Positions 62,513 through 64,000 of a DNA stretch of 64,000 nt are shown piece after piece. Below the pieces are notes generated by a model that was not told the DNA's origin, did not search any database, and saw only the letters and a program-made list of their open reading frames with translations. The stretch covers positions 1 through 64,000 of the forward strand of contig NZ_QMEK01000007.1 of assembly GCF_003390845.1 (NCBI RefSeq), read 5' to 3'. The stretch's first letter is position 1, and every line of letters starts with the position of its first letter. Source of the DNA: Tropicimonas sp. IMCC34043. GTDB taxonomy: Bacteria; Pseudomonadota; Alphaproteobacteria; Rhodobacterales; Rhodobacteraceae. Position numbers and translations under genes: made by a program.

Positions 62513-64000
62513 ATGAACGAGATCACACCCAAGATCGCCCGTGCGAAGAAACTGATGAATGCGCCCGAGGACATCATCCCCGAGGCCATCGCCGGAATGG
62601 TCGGCGCGCACCCCGACATGCTGCGGCTCGAAGGCGCCACCGGGCGCGCGGTGGTCGCGGTCGACGGGCCGAGAACCGGCAAGGTCGGCATCGTCATCGG
62701 CGGCGGATCGGGGCACGAACCGGCCTTTGCCGGCTATGTCGGGCGCGGGCTGGCCGATGCGGCCGCTGTCGGCAACGTCTTTGCCTCGCCCTCTCCCGAA
62801 CAGATCCTCGACGCCACCCGTGCCGCCGATGGTGGCGCCGGCATCGTCTATCTCTATGGCAACTACACCGGCGACGTCATGAACTTCGACATGGCGGCGG
62901 AAGAGGCGGCGGGGCTTGGCATCGAATGCCGCTCGGTCGCGGTCTGCGACGACGTCGCCTCGGCGCCGATCGAGCGGATGACCGAACGCCGCGGCATCGC
63001 GGGCGATTTCTTCGTCTTCAAGATCGCGGGGGCGGCGGCCGAGGACGGCCGCGATCTGGACGCGGTCGAGGCCGCGGCCCGCAAGGCGCTGGCCAGCACC
63101 CGCTCGATGGGCGTCGCGCTGACCGCCTGTTCGCTGCCGCAGACCGGCAAGCCGAACTTCGAGATCGGTGACGACGAGATGGAAATCGGCATGGGTCTGC
63201 ATGGCGAGCCGGGGATGCGGCGCGGCAAGGTCGGCACCGCCGATCATGTCGCCGACGAACTGCTCGACCCGATCCTCTCAGAACTCGCGCTGGCCGAGGG
63301 CGACGAGGTTGCGATCCTCGTGAACGGTCTGGGCGCCACCGGGCTGCTCGAACTCTACATCCTGCACCGCCGCGTGGCCGAGGTGCTGGCGGCGCGGTCG
63401 GTGCGCATCCACCATTCCTGGGTCGGTGAATACGCCACATCGCTCGAGATGGCGGGGGCCTCGATCACGCTGCTGAAGCTCGACGACGACCTCAAGGACC
63501 TGCTCGACAGGCCCTGCCGTACCGCGGCGCTGACCGTCGGTGCGGTCGCGGCGCCGGCCGCATCCGCGAAGGCCGCGGCGCGGATCGAAACCGCCCGCGT
63601 GCTCGACCGGGAACTGGCCAGCGCACCCGCGCCCGCGCAGAAGCTCGTGCGCGAGGGGGCGATCACGCCCGCAATCTTCCGCGCCATGGTCAATGCCGCG
63701 GGCGAGCGGATCGCGGAGGAGGTCGATATGCTGTCGGAACTCGACGGCGTCATCGGCGATGGCGATCACGGCGTCACCATGGACATCGGCTGGAAGGCGG
63801 TGCGCAAGGCGCTGGCCGACAGCCCGGCCGACGAGACCATCGAAACCTCGTGCAAGCGGATGGCGAAGGCCTTCCTCGATGCGGTCGGCGCCTCGTCGGG
63901 GCCGCTTTATGCCACCGCGTTCCTGCGCGCGGGCACCGCGGTCAAGGACCGGCTGAACCTCGATGCCGCGTCGATGGCGCGCTGGATCGAGGCGGCCTGC
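62513..64000 (+). CDS. DhaK-DhaL-type ketose kinase (3' end outside window)
   Basis: 496 codons to the window edge with no stop. The N-terminal DhaK domain has VIGGGSGHEPAFAGYVG, LYGNYTGDVMNFDMA and the substrate-binding His in GMGLHGEPGM. After an Ala-rich linker, a DhaL ATP-binding domain begins, with VIGDGDHGVTMDIGW supplying the Mg-binding Asp residues. This is the single-chain, ATP-dependent type, as in dihydroxyacetone kinases and the erythrulose kinases LerK/DerK. Linked to a sugar importer and near eryABCD, an L- or D-erythrulose kinase is the best guess; dihydroxyacetone is the alternative. GGAG lies just before the ATG at 62513. The end of the DhaL domain is missing. Confidence 0.9.
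   Translation, partial: MNEITPKIARAKKLMNAPEDIIPEAIAGMVGAHPDMLRLEGATGRAVVAVDGPRTGKVGIVIGGGSGHEPAFAGYVGRGLADAAAVGNVFASPSPEQILDATRAADGGAGIVYLYGNYTGDVMNFDMAAEEAAGLGIECRSVAVCDDVASAPIERMTERRGIAGDFFVFKIAGAAAEDGRDLDAVEAAARKALASTRSMGVALTACSLPQTGKPNFEIGDDEMEIGMGLHGEPGMRRGKVGTADHVADELLDPILSELALAEGDEVAILVNGLGATGLLELYILHRRVAEVLAARSVRIHHSWVGEYATSLEMAGASITLLKLDDDLKDLLDRPCRTAALTVGAVAAPAASAKAAARIETARVLDRELASAPAPAQKLVREGAITPAIFRAMVNAAGERIAEEVDMLSELDGVIGDGDHGVTMDIGWKAVRKALADSPADETIETSCKRMAKAFLDAVGASSGPLYATAFLRAGTAVKDRLNLDAASMARWIEAAC

Overview
The window is GC-rich (estimated by eye at about two thirds G+C), densely packed and operonic. Gene content (eryABCD order, opine-oxidase-like flavoenzyme trio, cyclic glucan synthase, several ABC importers) suggests an alphaproteobacterium, most likely Rhodobacterales (Paracoccus/Rhodobacter-like). 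This is inferred from gene families, with no marker gene to prove it. I saw no rRNA, tRNA, insertion sequence, integrase or CRISPR array. The window reads as a catabolic island: about seven importers, each with its own enzymes and regulator.

Layout. (1) 1-7116: sugar ABC importer (binding protein cut by the window edge, two permeases), a ROK regulator, and a convergent ROK kinase plus (alpha/alpha)6 glycoside hydrolase. (2) 7533-12382: a GNAT acetyltransferase divergent from a second sugar ABC importer, then a FadR-type GntR regulator. Neither sugar importer has an ATPase gene in the window. (3) 12599-30161: a run of 19 same-strand genes with overlapping or nearly touching ends. They encode an SDR, an aldehyde dehydrogenase, an NMT1/THI5-type ABC importer, a signal-less NMT1-like protein, a three-subunit flavin/[2Fe-2S] amine oxidase, a PPC protein, an ECF importer (S, T, A1, A2), a nucleoside hydrolase, an aminotransferase, an alpha/beta hydrolase, an M20 amidase and a TudS-like desulfidase. 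The set looks like one pathway for an N-containing, probably N-glycosylated heterocycle; I do not recognise it as a described pathway. (4) 30182-41063: two DUF1028 proteins and a small HTH protein, divergent from a branched-chain-type ABC importer in which both permeases are fused and both ATPases are fused, followed by ATP-dependent hydantoinase/oxoprolinase subunits A and B. (5) 41226-47422: a cyclic beta-1,2-glucan synthase lacking the C-terminal phosphorylase region, coupled to a 61-codon gene. (6) 47754-58527: eryABCD on the minus strand, and divergently a DUF2291 protein, a sugar ABC ATPase, a permease and a binding protein. The ATPase is fused in frame to a SorC effector-binding domain closely related to that of the neighbouring EryD. 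(7) 59010-64000: another ribose-type ABC importer followed by a DhaK-DhaL kinase that runs off the window.

How it works together. Modules 6 and 7 fit import, phosphorylation, oxidation and isomerisation of erythritol-like polyols and tetruloses. Module 3 would import a nucleoside-like compound by two systems, cleave the glycosidic bond and strip amino, amide and possibly thio groups. Module 4 would import and open hydantoin/oxoproline-like rings. Several intergenic regions hold palindromes or repeats that are good operator candidates. Five of six extracellular binding-protein genes are followed directly by a strong hairpin, a likely way of making binding protein in excess over the membrane subunits.
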